Positions 34,827 to 42,207 of a stretch of 43,800 bases of DNA are shown here, piece by piece. Both the position numbers and the translations under genes were made by a program. The notes beneath the pieces are model-generated. The model saw nothing but the letters and a program-made list of their open reading frames with translations. It made no database searches and was not told the origin of the DNA. The stretch comes from Rhodospirillales bacterium (GTDB taxonomy: Bacteria > Pseudomonadota > Alphaproteobacteria > Acetobacterales > Acetobacteraceae), in contig JANYDF010000096.1 of assembly GCA_025359905.1 (NCBI GenBank), positions 1 through 43,800 of the forward strand. Direction: 5' to 3'. Each line of letters opens with the position of its first letter. The first letter of the stretch is position 1.

Positions 34827-35279
34827 CTATGCCCAGCCCGCCAAATGCGGGGCATAGAAGTTCACCCGCATGCTGATCGTCTCGAACAGCCACGCGCCGT
34901 CGGCCCGCACGTAAGTTTCGTCGTACTCGCACAGCAGCCAGCGCGCTTCTGGCGCGCCGTTGGCCGTGACGGTGCAGGGCATCAGCAGCCGCCACTTGCC
35001 CAGGGCAGTGTTGTCGCCGGTCACCGTGATGTCGGGGTTCAGCACAAGGTGCGCCGCGAAGCGGATGTCGCCGCGAATGCCGTCCCAGAAGGTCTTGAAC
35101 GCGGCGCGCCCGATGTGGCGGCCAAAGCCGGGGCCGCCGTCGAACCAGAAATTATCCGCAAGCAACGGGGCGACGCCGTCATAGTCGTAATCGGCATCGC
35201 AGAACCGGCAATACCGCGCCTTGAGCGCCTTGATGTCCTCAATGGCTTCCAGCCGCGCCAGCCGTTCTTCGATGCTCAT
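34827..35279 (-). CDS. SnoaL/NTF2-like protein
   Basis: 150 residues of the SnoaL_4 type: MSIEERLARLEAIEDIKALKARYCRFCDADYDYDGVAPLLADNFWFDG, then HLVLNPDITVTGDNTALGKWRL and the end WLFETISMRVNFYAP. The fold is a cone-shaped barrel used by hydratases, isomerases and dehydratases acting on small molecules; the catalytic pair is not assigned. It is the last gene of the liv-type operon, 70 nt after the binding protein with a strong hairpin between. Confidence 0.8.
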   Translation of the reverse strand: MSIEERLARLEAIEDIKALKARYCRFCDADYDYDGVAPLLADNFWFDGGPGFGRHIGRAAFKTFWDGIRGDIRFAAHLVLNPDITVTGDNTALGKWRLLMPCTVTANGAPEARWLLCEYDETYVRADGAWLFETISMRVNFYAPHLAGWA

Positions 35280-35317
35280 TCACCGCTCCCGTTCGTCAAC
35301 CCGTTGCAGTCCAAGTC

Positions 35318-35345
35318 ATGCGGGGGCCCGCCTGGGCCCCCGCAT
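35318..35345 (-). terminator. 12-bp hairpin between livK-type gene and SnoaL-like gene
   Basis: ATGCGGGGGCCC pairs perfectly with GGGCCCCCGCAT around a 4-nt GCCT loop, 5 nt beyond the binding-protein stop. Without a T-run it may act as an mRNA-stabilising stem or partial terminator. It would raise the binding protein level relative to the last gene. Confidence 0.55.
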
Positions 35346-35349
35346 CGGC

Positions 35350-36537
35350 TCAGGGAGTTGCGACCCAAGACGGCTTGATTTCGCCAGCCAGCGACAGCTT
35401 GCCGCTTTTCACGCCGATGATGGTCACGGTCTTGTCCGGCACGCGGATGCCGGGACGGAACGAGATCGAGCCGGTGACGCCCGGATAACCGTTCGAGGCG
35501 GCCAGCGCGTCGCGGATTTTCGCCGGATCGGCGGAGCCTGCGCGGGTGATCGCGTCGGCGATCAGGCCCATGCCGTCATAGCCCAGTGCGGCGAAGGCGT
35601 TTTCCGGCACGGTGCCGTACGCCTTCTTGTAGCCGCCGAAGAACTTCTTCACCGGCGCCGTGCTGTCCTCGGCCATGTAGGCGTGGGTCGAGAAATACAC
35701 GTTGTTGGCGCCCTTGCCGCCGACCTGCACCAGTAGCGGCGTGTCGTAGCCGTCGCCGCCGACGATGGGCTGGGTGACGCCCGCTTGGCGCATCTGCTTG
35801 ACCACCAAGCCCACATCGTCCGGCTGCGCCGAGATGAACAGCACTTCGGGCTTCGGCGACATCGCCTTCAGCTTGGTGATCTGCGCGGTGAACGAGCGGT
35901 CGCCCGACTTGTAGTCGTCGCGCAGCACGATCTTGCCGCCGCCGTTGACCAGCGCCGCCTCGAAATACTTGGCCAGCAGCACGGTGTATTCCGAGCCGTT
36001 ATCGCGCAGCAGGTAGATGTTTTTGGCCTTCAGCTTGCTGAGCACGAACTCGGCGTCGGCGGCCGCCTGCACGTTGTCGCCGAAGCAGGCGAGGAACGTG
36101 GTGTCGCCGATCTGCTCGGGCAGCTTGGGCGAGGTGGCGCCAGGGGTGACGAACGCCACGCCGGCCTTCTGAAAGATCGGTCCGGCGGCCAGCACGTAAT
36201 CGGAATCGTTCAAGCCCAGGCCGGCCACAACCTTGTCCTGGTTGATCAACTGGCTGGCCACCGTGGCGGTCACGGTCGGGTCGCTTTTGCAGTCGTAGAC
36301 GACCAGTTCGAGCTGACGGCCCAGCACGCCGCCCGCGTCGTTGATTTCCTTCAGCTTCAGCTTGGTGCCGTTCACCTGCGGCTGATCGATGGACGACTGG
36401 CTGCCGGTCAGGTTCGACGGCGAGCCGATCTTGATGGTCTCGGCCGCCGAGGCCCGGCGGATCCACGGACCGGGGAGCGCCGACGCCACCCCAGCCGCTG
36501 CCGCAACGCCCACGATGCCACGCCTTGTGATAGTCAT
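35350..36537 (-). CDS. Branched-chain amino acid-type ABC substrate-binding protein
   Basis: 395 residues, Peripla_BP_6 (LivK/AmiC-like). The leader TRRGIVGVAAAAGVASALPGPWIRRASA has twin arginines and could be Tat- or Sec-dependent. The mature start is AETIKIGSPSNLTGSQSSIDQPQVNGTKLKLKEINDAGGVLGRQLELVVYDCKSDP, a form frequent in urea/amide-type binders. The ligand is unknown; branched-chain amino acids, urea or short amides are all possible. Four nt downstream of the livM-type gene; livK last in the operon is unusual. Confidence 0.85.
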   Translation of the reverse strand: MTITRRGIVGVAAAAGVASALPGPWIRRASAAETIKIGSPSNLTGSQSSIDQPQVNGTKLKLKEINDAGGVLGRQLELVVYDCKSDPTVTATVASQLINQDKVVAGLGLNDSDYVLAAGPIFQKAGVAFVTPGATSPKLPEQIGDTTFLACFGDNVQAAADAEFVLSKLKAKNIYLLRDNGSEYTVLLAKYFEAALVNGGGKIVLRDDYKSGDRSFTAQITKLKAMSPKPEVLFISAQPDDVGLVVKQMRQAGVTQPIVGGDGYDTPLLVQVGGKGANNVYFSTHAYMAEDSTAPVKKFFGGYKKAYGTVPENAFAALGYDGMGLIADAITRAGSADPAKIRDALAASNGYPGVTGSISFRPGIRVPDKTVTIIGVKSGKLSLAGEIKPSWVATP

Positions 36538-36541
36538 TGGG

Positions 36542-37576
36542 TCAGGTCCTTTCTGAAGAGTTGCGGCGTCCGAGCAGCCAGCCCAGTCGCAGCTCCCGAT
36601 CCCCGAGCGCTCCGCTCGGGCGGAAGATCATGAAAAAGATGAAGATGATGCCAAGCACGATCTGTGCGGCGCCATACAGCGGCGGCACCGTGATGGGGCC
36701 GATATCCATGCCGCGCTCAAGATTGCGCAGCAGTTCGCTCAGCAGAGTCACCGCGATGACGCCCACGATGCTGCCGGTGAGGCTGCCCATGCCGCCGATC
36801 ACCAGCATGCTGACCAGCAGGAAGGTGTACTGCAGGTAGAAGCTTTTCGGCGAGAACGAGCCGAGATAATGGCCGTAGAGCGAGCCGCCGACACCGGCAA
36901 AGAACGCGCCGAGCACGAACGCGGACAGCCGGGTCGGCAGCACATCCAACCCGATCGCCTGCGCCGCGATCGTGTCCTCGCGCACCGCGCGATAGGCGCG
37001 GCCGGTCGGCGCATAAACGATGCGGGCCAGCACGACCAAAGTCACCACCAGCCAGCCCAGCGCCCACGGCAGCGTGGTCTGCATCGGAATACCGGTGAAG
37101 GTACGCGCGCCACGGGTGAAGTCGTCGGCGTTGATCAGCACGACGTTGACGATCACCAGAAAGCCGAGCGTGGCGACCGAGACGAAATGCCCGGACAACC
37201 GCATCAACGGTGCACCAACGGCGAAGGCCAGCGCCACGCACACCAGCCCTCCGGCGATGGTGGACGGCAGAAAGCCAATATACCAACTGGCCAGCCAGGA
37301 CGGCAGGTCGGGCAGCAGCGATGCCTTGGCTTCGAGCGGCAGCGCCAGGATGCCCGATACGTAGGCGCCAACAGCGACGAAGCCGACATGGCCGATGGAG
37401 AACACTCCGGTGAAGCCATTGCCCAGCGCCAGCGAACTGACCAGCACCGCGTTGATGCACATCACGATCAGTACGCGCACCATGTAGTCGTCCAGCACGG
37501 CGGGCGCGTAAATCGCCGCCGCCGCCAGCACCGCCAAGCCGATCAGGGCGGCCAGCAGCCGCACAGCGCCGCTCAC
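36542..37576 (-). CDS. livM: Branched-chain amino acid-type ABC permease, LivM-like
   Basis: 344 residues. The GTG start at 37576 overlaps the livH stop by 4 nt; the frame runs further upstream inside livH, but that is not coding. Family segments are ALGNGFTGVFSIGHVGFVAVGAYVSGIL, GRAYRAVREDTIAAQAIGLDV (EAA-like loop) and LVIGGMGSLTGSIVGVIAVTLLSELLR, with about nine helices. The symbol denotes family; the substrate may not be an amino acid. Confidence 0.85.
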   Translation of the reverse strand: MSGAVRLLAALIGLAVLAAAAIYAPAVLDDYMVRVLIVMCINAVLVSSLALGNGFTGVFSIGHVGFVAVGAYVSGILALPLEAKASLLPDLPSWLASWYIGFLPSTIAGGLVCVALAFAVGAPLMRLSGHFVSVATLGFLVIVNVVLINADDFTRGARTFTGIPMQTTLPWALGWLVVTLVVLARIVYAPTGRAYRAVREDTIAAQAIGLDVLPTRLSAFVLGAFFAGVGGSLYGHYLGSFSPKSFYLQYTFLLVSMLVIGGMGSLTGSIVGVIAVTLLSELLRNLERGMDIGPITVPPLYGAAQIVLGIIFIFFMIFRPSGALGDRELRLGWLLGRRNSSERT

Positions 37577-38475
37577 AGCTTCACCTCCCGCGAGGTACGC
37601 AACAAGCCGTTTGGACGAAACAGCAAGAAGGCAATCAGCAGCGAAAACACCAGCGCATCCCGGTACGGCGAGAGCTCCGACGGCAGGAACGCGACAATGA
37701 ACACTTCCAGCGCGCCGAGCAGGTAGCCGCCGAGCAGCGCGCCTGCGATGCTGCCGAAGCCACCGATGATGGCGGCGACGAAGGCTTTCAGCAGCGGCGT
37801 GAAGCCCATCGACGGTTCCACCACGCCGGCCTGCGCCGCCCACAGCACGCCGGCCAGACCGGCAAAGCCCGAGGCGAGCGCGAAAGCGATGACGATCAGT
37901 TTGTTGACGTCCAGCCCGACAAGATTGGCCGCTTGCATGTCCTCCGCCGCCGCCCGCATGCCAAGTCCCATGTCGGTCCGCGTGACGAACCAGCCGAGCA
38001 GGCTGAGCGAAATGCCGGTGAGCACCACCGTCAGCACGTTCACCTGGGTGAAGGTGATCTGGCCGTCGGAAAACTCGTAGGAACTGTCGAGCCACTCGGG
38101 GATCGGGAAGTCGTGCGGCGAACTGGTGAACAGCAGGATGCCGAGATTTTCGAGAATATAGGTCACTGCCAGACTGGTCAGCAGCAGCGTGACATCGGCC
38201 GCGCCGCGCACGGGCCGGTAGGCGACGCGCTCGACGATCACGCCGGTCAGCGCGCCGATGGCGATGCCGCCCAGCAGCGACCATTCGAATGGCACGCCGG
38301 CCGCGCCGATGGTCAGCGCGGCGAAAGCGCCCACCATCATCATGTCGCCATGGGCGAAATTGGTCATGCGCAGGATGCCGAACACCAGCGACAGGCCGAT
38401 GGCCACCAGCGCGTACAGACTGCCCAGGCTGACGCCGTTGATGATCTGCTGCGCGATATACAGGCCCGGGCTCAT
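37573..38475 (-). CDS. livH: Branched-chain amino acid-type ABC permease, LivH-like
   Basis: 300 residues. GVSLGSLYALVAIGLSLVFGILRMTNFAHGDMMMVGAF is the classic LivH N-terminus. The EAA loop MGLGMRAAAEDMQAANLVGLDV and AFVAAIIGGFGSIAGALLGGYLLGALE follow. It pairs with LivM-like to form the channel. The ATG overlaps the livF stop (ATGA). Confidence 0.88.
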   Translation of the reverse strand: MSPGLYIAQQIINGVSLGSLYALVAIGLSLVFGILRMTNFAHGDMMMVGAFAALTIGAAGVPFEWSLLGGIAIGALTGVIVERVAYRPVRGAADVTLLLTSLAVTYILENLGILLFTSSPHDFPIPEWLDSSYEFSDGQITFTQVNVLTVVLTGISLSLLGWFVTRTDMGLGMRAAAEDMQAANLVGLDVNKLIVIAFALASGFAGLAGVLWAAQAGVVEPSMGFTPLLKAFVAAIIGGFGSIAGALLGGYLLGALEVFIVAFLPSELSPYRDALVFSLLIAFLLFRPNGLLRTSREVKL

Positions 38476-39215
38476 TGGCGTGCTCCCAGATAGGCTTCCG
38501 CGACGCGTTCGTAGTTGTCGCGCAGTTCCGCCGCTGTCCCGGTCAGGCTGACCTCGCCGGTGCGCAGCACGTAAGCACGGTCGGCAAGGCCGAGCGCCAC
38601 GTTGATGTTCTGTTCCACCAGCAGCATCGTGGTGCCTTGGCGTTTGAGTTCGCCCAGCGTGGCAAAAATCGAACGCACGATCAGCGGTGCGATGCCCAGC
38701 GAGGGCTCGTCGAGCAGCAGCAGCCGGGGCCCTGCCATCAGCGCGCGCGCCAGCGCCAGCATCTGCTGCTCGCCGCCCGACAGCGTGCCCGCCACTTGGT
38801 GCATGCGTTCGCGCAGAATGGGGAACAAATTGTACATCCGCTCCCGGTCGGCCGGCACCTTGTCGCGGTCGGTGCGGCTGGTGGCGCCCAGGCGCAGGTT
38901 CTCCGCCACCGTCAGGTTGCCAAACACGCGGCGTCCTTCCGGCGAATGCGCGATGCCGAGCCGCACGATGCGCGCAGGCGCCAGCCGGTGGATCGGCGCG
39001 CCGTCCAGTTGCACCTGGCCGGCGCGCGGGCGCAGCAGGCCGGAGATGGTGCGCAGGATGGTGCTTTTTCCAGCGCCGTTGGCGCCGAGCAGCGCCACCA
39101 CTTCGCCCGCTGCAACATGCAGGCTCACGCCATGCACCGCGCGCACCGCGCCGTAGTCGACGCGCAAGTCTTCGATTGCCAGCAGGGGGGGGCCAGCAGA
39201 GGGAGGATTACTCAT
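38472..39215 (-). CDS. livF: Branched-chain amino acid-type ABC ATPase, LivF-like
   Basis: 247 residues; start MSNPPSAG overlaps the livG stop by 8 nt. Walker A GANGAGKST, signature LSGGEQQ, Walker B LLLLDEPSLGIAP, H-loop region LLVEQNINVAL. The AHSPEGRRVFGNLTVAENL motif is the LivF hallmark. An upstream extension of the frame to 39287 is not conserved. Confidence 0.9.
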   Translation of the reverse strand: MSNPPSAGPPLLAIEDLRVDYGAVRAVHGVSLHVAAGEVVALLGANGAGKSTILRTISGLLRPRAGQVQLDGAPIHRLAPARIVRLGIAHSPEGRRVFGNLTVAENLRLGATSRTDRDKVPADRERMYNLFPILRERMHQVAGTLSGGEQQMLALARALMAGPRLLLLDEPSLGIAPLIVRSIFATLGELKRQGTTMLLVEQNINVALGLADRAYVLRTGEVSLTGTAAELRDNYERVAEAYLGARQ

Positions 39216-39981
39216 GGCCGAGATAAACCTCACGCACGCGCGGATGCGCTTGCACGGCGGCGGGCGAACCCTCGAAGACGGTTTCACCGGCAGCCAGCAC
39301 TTGGATTCGGTCGCAAAGGTTCATGATCAGGTCCATGTCGTGCTCGACCACGATCACGCCGAGCTTATAGCGGTGGCGGATCTCGCTGATCAGTTCCAGC
39401 AACCGGCGGGTCTCGGACGCGTCCATGCCGGCGGCCGGTTCGTCGAGCATCAGCAAACTCGGCCCGGTGGCCAGCGCGCGCACCAATTCCAGCCGGCGCT
39501 GGTCGCCGTAGGGCAGATCGCCGGCGCGCCGGTGGGCGTGGCGGCGCAGATCGACCAGCCCAAGAAGTTCCTCGGCTGATGCATTCACCGCGCGTTCCAC
39601 CGCGCGCAACCGGGGCGTGCCGAGCACCGCATCCAGCATCGACGACGGATGGCGCAGTTGCGCCGCCGCGCGCACGTTTTCCAGCACCGACAAACCGGCA
39701 AACAGCCGCGTGCCCTGAAAGGTGCGGGCGATGCCGAGGCGCGCGATGCGGGCGGGCGCCAGGGTTTGAATCGGCGTGCCGTTCAGCCGCACTTCGCCGG
39801 CATTGGGGCGCAGGAAGCCGGTGACGAGGTTGAAGAAGGTACTCTTGCCAGAGCCATTCGGGCCGATCACGCCGACGATCTCGCCGGCATTCAACGAGAT
39901 GCTCTGACCGCGCAGCGCCGTCAGCCGCCCGAAAATCTTGGTCAGCCCGCTGGTCGCGAGCAACGGAACGGCGCCGCTCAT
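39208..39981 (-). CDS. livG: Branched-chain amino acid-type ABC ATPase, LivG-like
   Basis: 257 residues. Walker A GPNGSGKST, LGIARTFQGTRLFAGLSVLENV (LivG hallmark), Walker B LLMLDEPAAGMD and H-loop VVEHDMDLIMNL. The ABC signature is unusual: where LivG normally has LPYGxQRRLEIARAL it reads LPYGDQRRLELVRAL, within family range. The ATG lies in the second copy of a 17-bp tandem repeat, and there is no good ribosome site. Confidence 0.9.
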   Translation of the reverse strand: MSGAVPLLATSGLTKIFGRLTALRGQSISLNAGEIVGVIGPNGSGKSTFFNLVTGFLRPNAGEVRLNGTPIQTLAPARIARLGIARTFQGTRLFAGLSVLENVRAAAQLRHPSSMLDAVLGTPRLRAVERAVNASAEELLGLVDLRRHAHRRAGDLPYGDQRRLELVRALATGPSLLMLDEPAAGMDASETRRLLELISEIRHRYKLGVIVVEHDMDLIMNLCDRIQVLAAGETVFEGSPAAVQAHPRVREVYLGHE

Positions 39982-40007
39982 CGGGATAAGCCGCTCATCG
40001 GGATAAG
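39974..40007. repeat. Perfect 17-bp tandem duplication at the livG start
   Basis: CCGCTCATCGGGATAAG occurs twice in a row (39974-39990 and 39991-40007). Each copy contains a minus-strand ATGAGCGG start. The downstream ATG begins livG; the upstream one is out of frame and reads MSGLSR to a TGA overlapping the livG ATG. The unit length is not a multiple of three. Confidence 0.85.
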
Positions 40008-40294
40008 CCGGTCATGACGTTGCCTGCACCGTCACGCCACGCCACCGCATCGGGCGGCACCATAGTGGTTGCATCGTGCTCCTCGATAATCGACGGGCCG
40101 GGACAAGGCGCTTCGCTTCGCAGCGTCCGGCCGATGGCGGTGAGCGCGTGCCAGCCGGACGGACCCCAATAGCAGACTCGCGCAGCCACCGCAGCGGCGG
40201 CCGTTGCCACCCCACGCTTCGCCCCGCCCAACTTGGCCGGCAGTTCGAATAACGGAGCGTGGCGGCGCAGTGGCGCCGGACGATGCCGCGTCAC
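39995..40294 (-). pseudogene. C-terminal remnant of a hydantoinase A / oxoprolinase-type gene
   Basis: The frame (GTG at 40294, 99 codons) ends with a recognisable N-methylhydantoinase A C-terminus: RVCYWGPSGWHAL, then PGPSIIEEHDATTMVPP and DGAGNVMTG. In intact proteins of about 690 residues, the equivalent reads GPAIIEE-D-TTVVPPG followed by a D-x-x-GN segment. The first 38 residues here are not conserved and the catalytic ATP-binding body is missing, so the gene is a relic. Its TGA sits in the duplicated livG start region, showing it was once translationally coupled to livG. The transporter may thus have served a hydantoin or lactam ligand. Confidence 0.55.
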
Positions 40295-40452
40295 GCCCGC
40301 ACGATCCGGCCCGCTGCCGGCCAGCAGATCGCACGGGACACGACTGCGTTCGGTGACAACGCCACGCCGGACGCGGCCGCTGCGCGCTCAATCGGCGTGA
40401 GGCTGAACGCGTCGATCTCGGGATGCCGCAACTGCTTTTCTTCCAATTTCAT
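40291..40452 (-). CDS. Possible 53-residue ORF at the head of the liv-type operon
   Basis: ATG at 40452 gives MKLEEKQLRHPEIDAFSLTP and on to ...GRIVRA, stopping at 40291 with a 4-nt overlap with the hydantoinase remnant frame. An AT-rich upstream stretch (40452-40480) could carry the operon promoter. I recognise no family; it may be a second fragment of the decayed locus. Confidence 0.3.
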   Translation of the reverse strand: MKLEEKQLRHPEIDAFSLTPIERAAAASGVALSPNAVVSRAICWPAAGRIVRA

Positions 40453-40668
40453 AGCCTATCATGTTAAGCAATTTTTCAACCGGTGGACAAGTATTGCCAG
40501 CCGGAGCGTTCCGTCGTCCATCACCAGCCGAGGGGACCCGGTTGCAGCGTTGCCGAACGGCGTCATCCGTGGCTAAGCTGTCCTCGGAACGGTTGCCTGG
40601 GTGGGCTGTCCGGGCCATGCCGGAACAAATGTGCTCCGCCGTGGCGGCAATGCGGCGGAGGAATGGGA

Positions 40669-41598
40669 ATGCAACGCCAACCGGCGATCAACTTTGTCAT
40701 GCTGGTCGCGGCGGCGGTGGCCTTCGGCGCTTTCTTCCCGGTCAACCGGATTGCCGCCGAGGCTGGGTGGCCTCCTGTTGCTTTTGCCTTTTTCCAGACG
40801 TTCGTTTCCGGCGCGGCACTCGCGGTCTACGACGGTCTGCGCGGGCACAAGCTGGTTCCCACACTGCGGCACGTCTGGGCCTATTTGGTCATCGGATCGC
40901 TCGGGATGGCGCTGCCCGCTGGGATTCTGACCAAGGCGGCCGGCCATGTGCCGACGGCGCTGCTGACGCTGGTGCTGTCGCTGTCGCCCATTCTGACCTT
41001 GCTGTTCGCCATTTTGGTCAAGCTGGAACGGTTCCGCATCCGGGCGGTGCTCGCGGTGTTCCTCGGCATGGCCGGCGTTGTGCTGATCGCCTCGCCTTGG
41101 TCGCACGCGATGAGCGAGAGCGCGAGTGGCTGGTTTCTATTCGCGCTCCTGGCGCCGGTGATGTTCGCATTCGCCAACATCAGCGCGGGCCTGCTTCAAC
41201 CGCCCAACACGACGTCCATCACAATGGCTGCGGGCATTCTGGCCGGTGGCGGGCTGGTCGCGTTGCCGGTGGCGCTGGCCGTCGATCCCTCGATGTTGCC
41301 GCCCGCCGCCACGCCGGGCGCCGTTTGGTCACTCGCCGCGGCCTTGCTGATCAATCCGATCGTGACTGCCTTGTTCATCGAGATCGTCCGCCGTGCCGGG
41401 CCGACGTTCTTCTCGCTGTTCAACTATTTGGCGCTTGGGGCGGGGGTGTTGTGGAGCATCGCCATCTTCGGCGAATTGCCCTCGGCGGTGTTCTGGGTCG
41501 CGCTCGCGATCATGCTGGCCGGCGTCTACACGGCCATCGGCGGCCAACGCGCCGCAGCCGAACCGGCGGCGGCCGGAAGCCGATCCGATAGAGCGTGA
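40669..41598 (+). CDS. EamA/DMT-family transporter
   Basis: 309 residues from MQRQPAIN; GGAGGA 7 nt upstream favours this ATG over one two codons earlier. About ten membrane helices in two EamA repeats: residues 8-140 (AINFVMLVAAAVAFGAFFPVNRIAAEAGWPPVAFAFFQTF, AGVVLIA) and 150-295 (FALLAPVMFAFANISAGLL, LINPIVTALFIEIVRRAGPTFFSLFNYLALGAGVLWSIAIFGE). Such proteins export amino acids or other metabolites; the substrate is unknown. It stands alone. Confidence 0.88.
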   Translation: MQRQPAINFVMLVAAAVAFGAFFPVNRIAAEAGWPPVAFAFFQTFVSGAALAVYDGLRGHKLVPTLRHVWAYLVIGSLGMALPAGILTKAAGHVPTALLTLVLSLSPILTLLFAILVKLERFRIRAVLAVFLGMAGVVLIASPWSHAMSESASGWFLFALLAPVMFAFANISAGLLQPPNTTSITMAAGILAGGGLVALPVALAVDPSMLPPAATPGAVWSLAAALLINPIVTALFIEIVRRAGPTFFSLFNYLALGAGVLWSIAIFGELPSAVFWVALAIMLAGVYTAIGGQRAAAEPAAAGSRSDRA

Positions 41599-41695
41599 CT
41601 GCATCGTGAGAGGCCTGTCTGCCGACGAGAACCTTTCTGGATGGGTCATCCTCAGCGGCGGTTGGAATAAGCAGAAGCTGGCAGCGGGATCAGGG

Positions 41696-41722
41696 CGCTA
41701 CGCGGCAAGCCGCCGCGTAGCG
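41696..41722. terminator. Hairpin at the 3' end of the Hint-module frame
   Basis: CGCTACGCGGC and GCCGCGTAGCG form a perfect 11-bp stem with an AAGCC loop. It overlaps the last codons and TAG of the Hint frame and lies between it and the convergent transporter gene. No T-run follows. Confidence 0.5.
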
Positions 41723-42207
41723 TGAAACAGCGCGCGCACGGCTGCCTGCGCTGCCGCCAGACGCGGACCATCCGCCACTATCGGGGCGCAAGCCCGCTCA
41801 TGCCAGTGTTTCGACGCCAGATCGGGCGCCAGCGGCCGCGTGCCAGCATTTCCGTCAAACAAGCCGCGATTGCCCAGATCGAGAAAGCTTTCGGCCGGCA
41901 ACCCTTCAGCGAACAGAATGGCGTGGGTGTCGAGTTCGACGTGCAGATAGGTCACCGTATCGGGAAATGCCTGCGCAATGCCGTCGCCATCGACCAGATT
42001 CCCAGCATGCACCAATCCGCCGTGCAGCAGGATGCCGTGGTCGGGCGACACCAGCAGATCGTGGTGCGGCATGCCATCGCCGAGCGCATGGGCGCGGATG
42101 CGGATGGGTGCAGCCCGTGCGGGGTCAGGATGGCGGCGCAGGTCGACATGCACGCGGCCGACCCAGCGCACCGGCTCGCCAAATCCGTCGGGTCGGCGAT
42201 CTGTACG
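41698..42207 (-). pseudogene. Detached C-terminal Hint_2-type module, N-part deleted
   Basis: In a frame different from the surface protein, the sequence reads DGFGEPVRWVGRVHVDLRRH, then PIRIRAHALGDGMPHHDLLVSPDHGILLHGGL, TYLHVELDTHAILFAEGLPAESFLD and LGNRG. These are the middle and end of a Hint_2 (Hedgehog/intein-like) domain. The opening part with the catalytic Cys (CFxxGT-like) and the GD-V motif is absent, and a TGA at 42208-42210 closes the frame upstream. Nothing in the window can restore it, so this end looks deleted and frameshifted. Confidence 0.7.
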
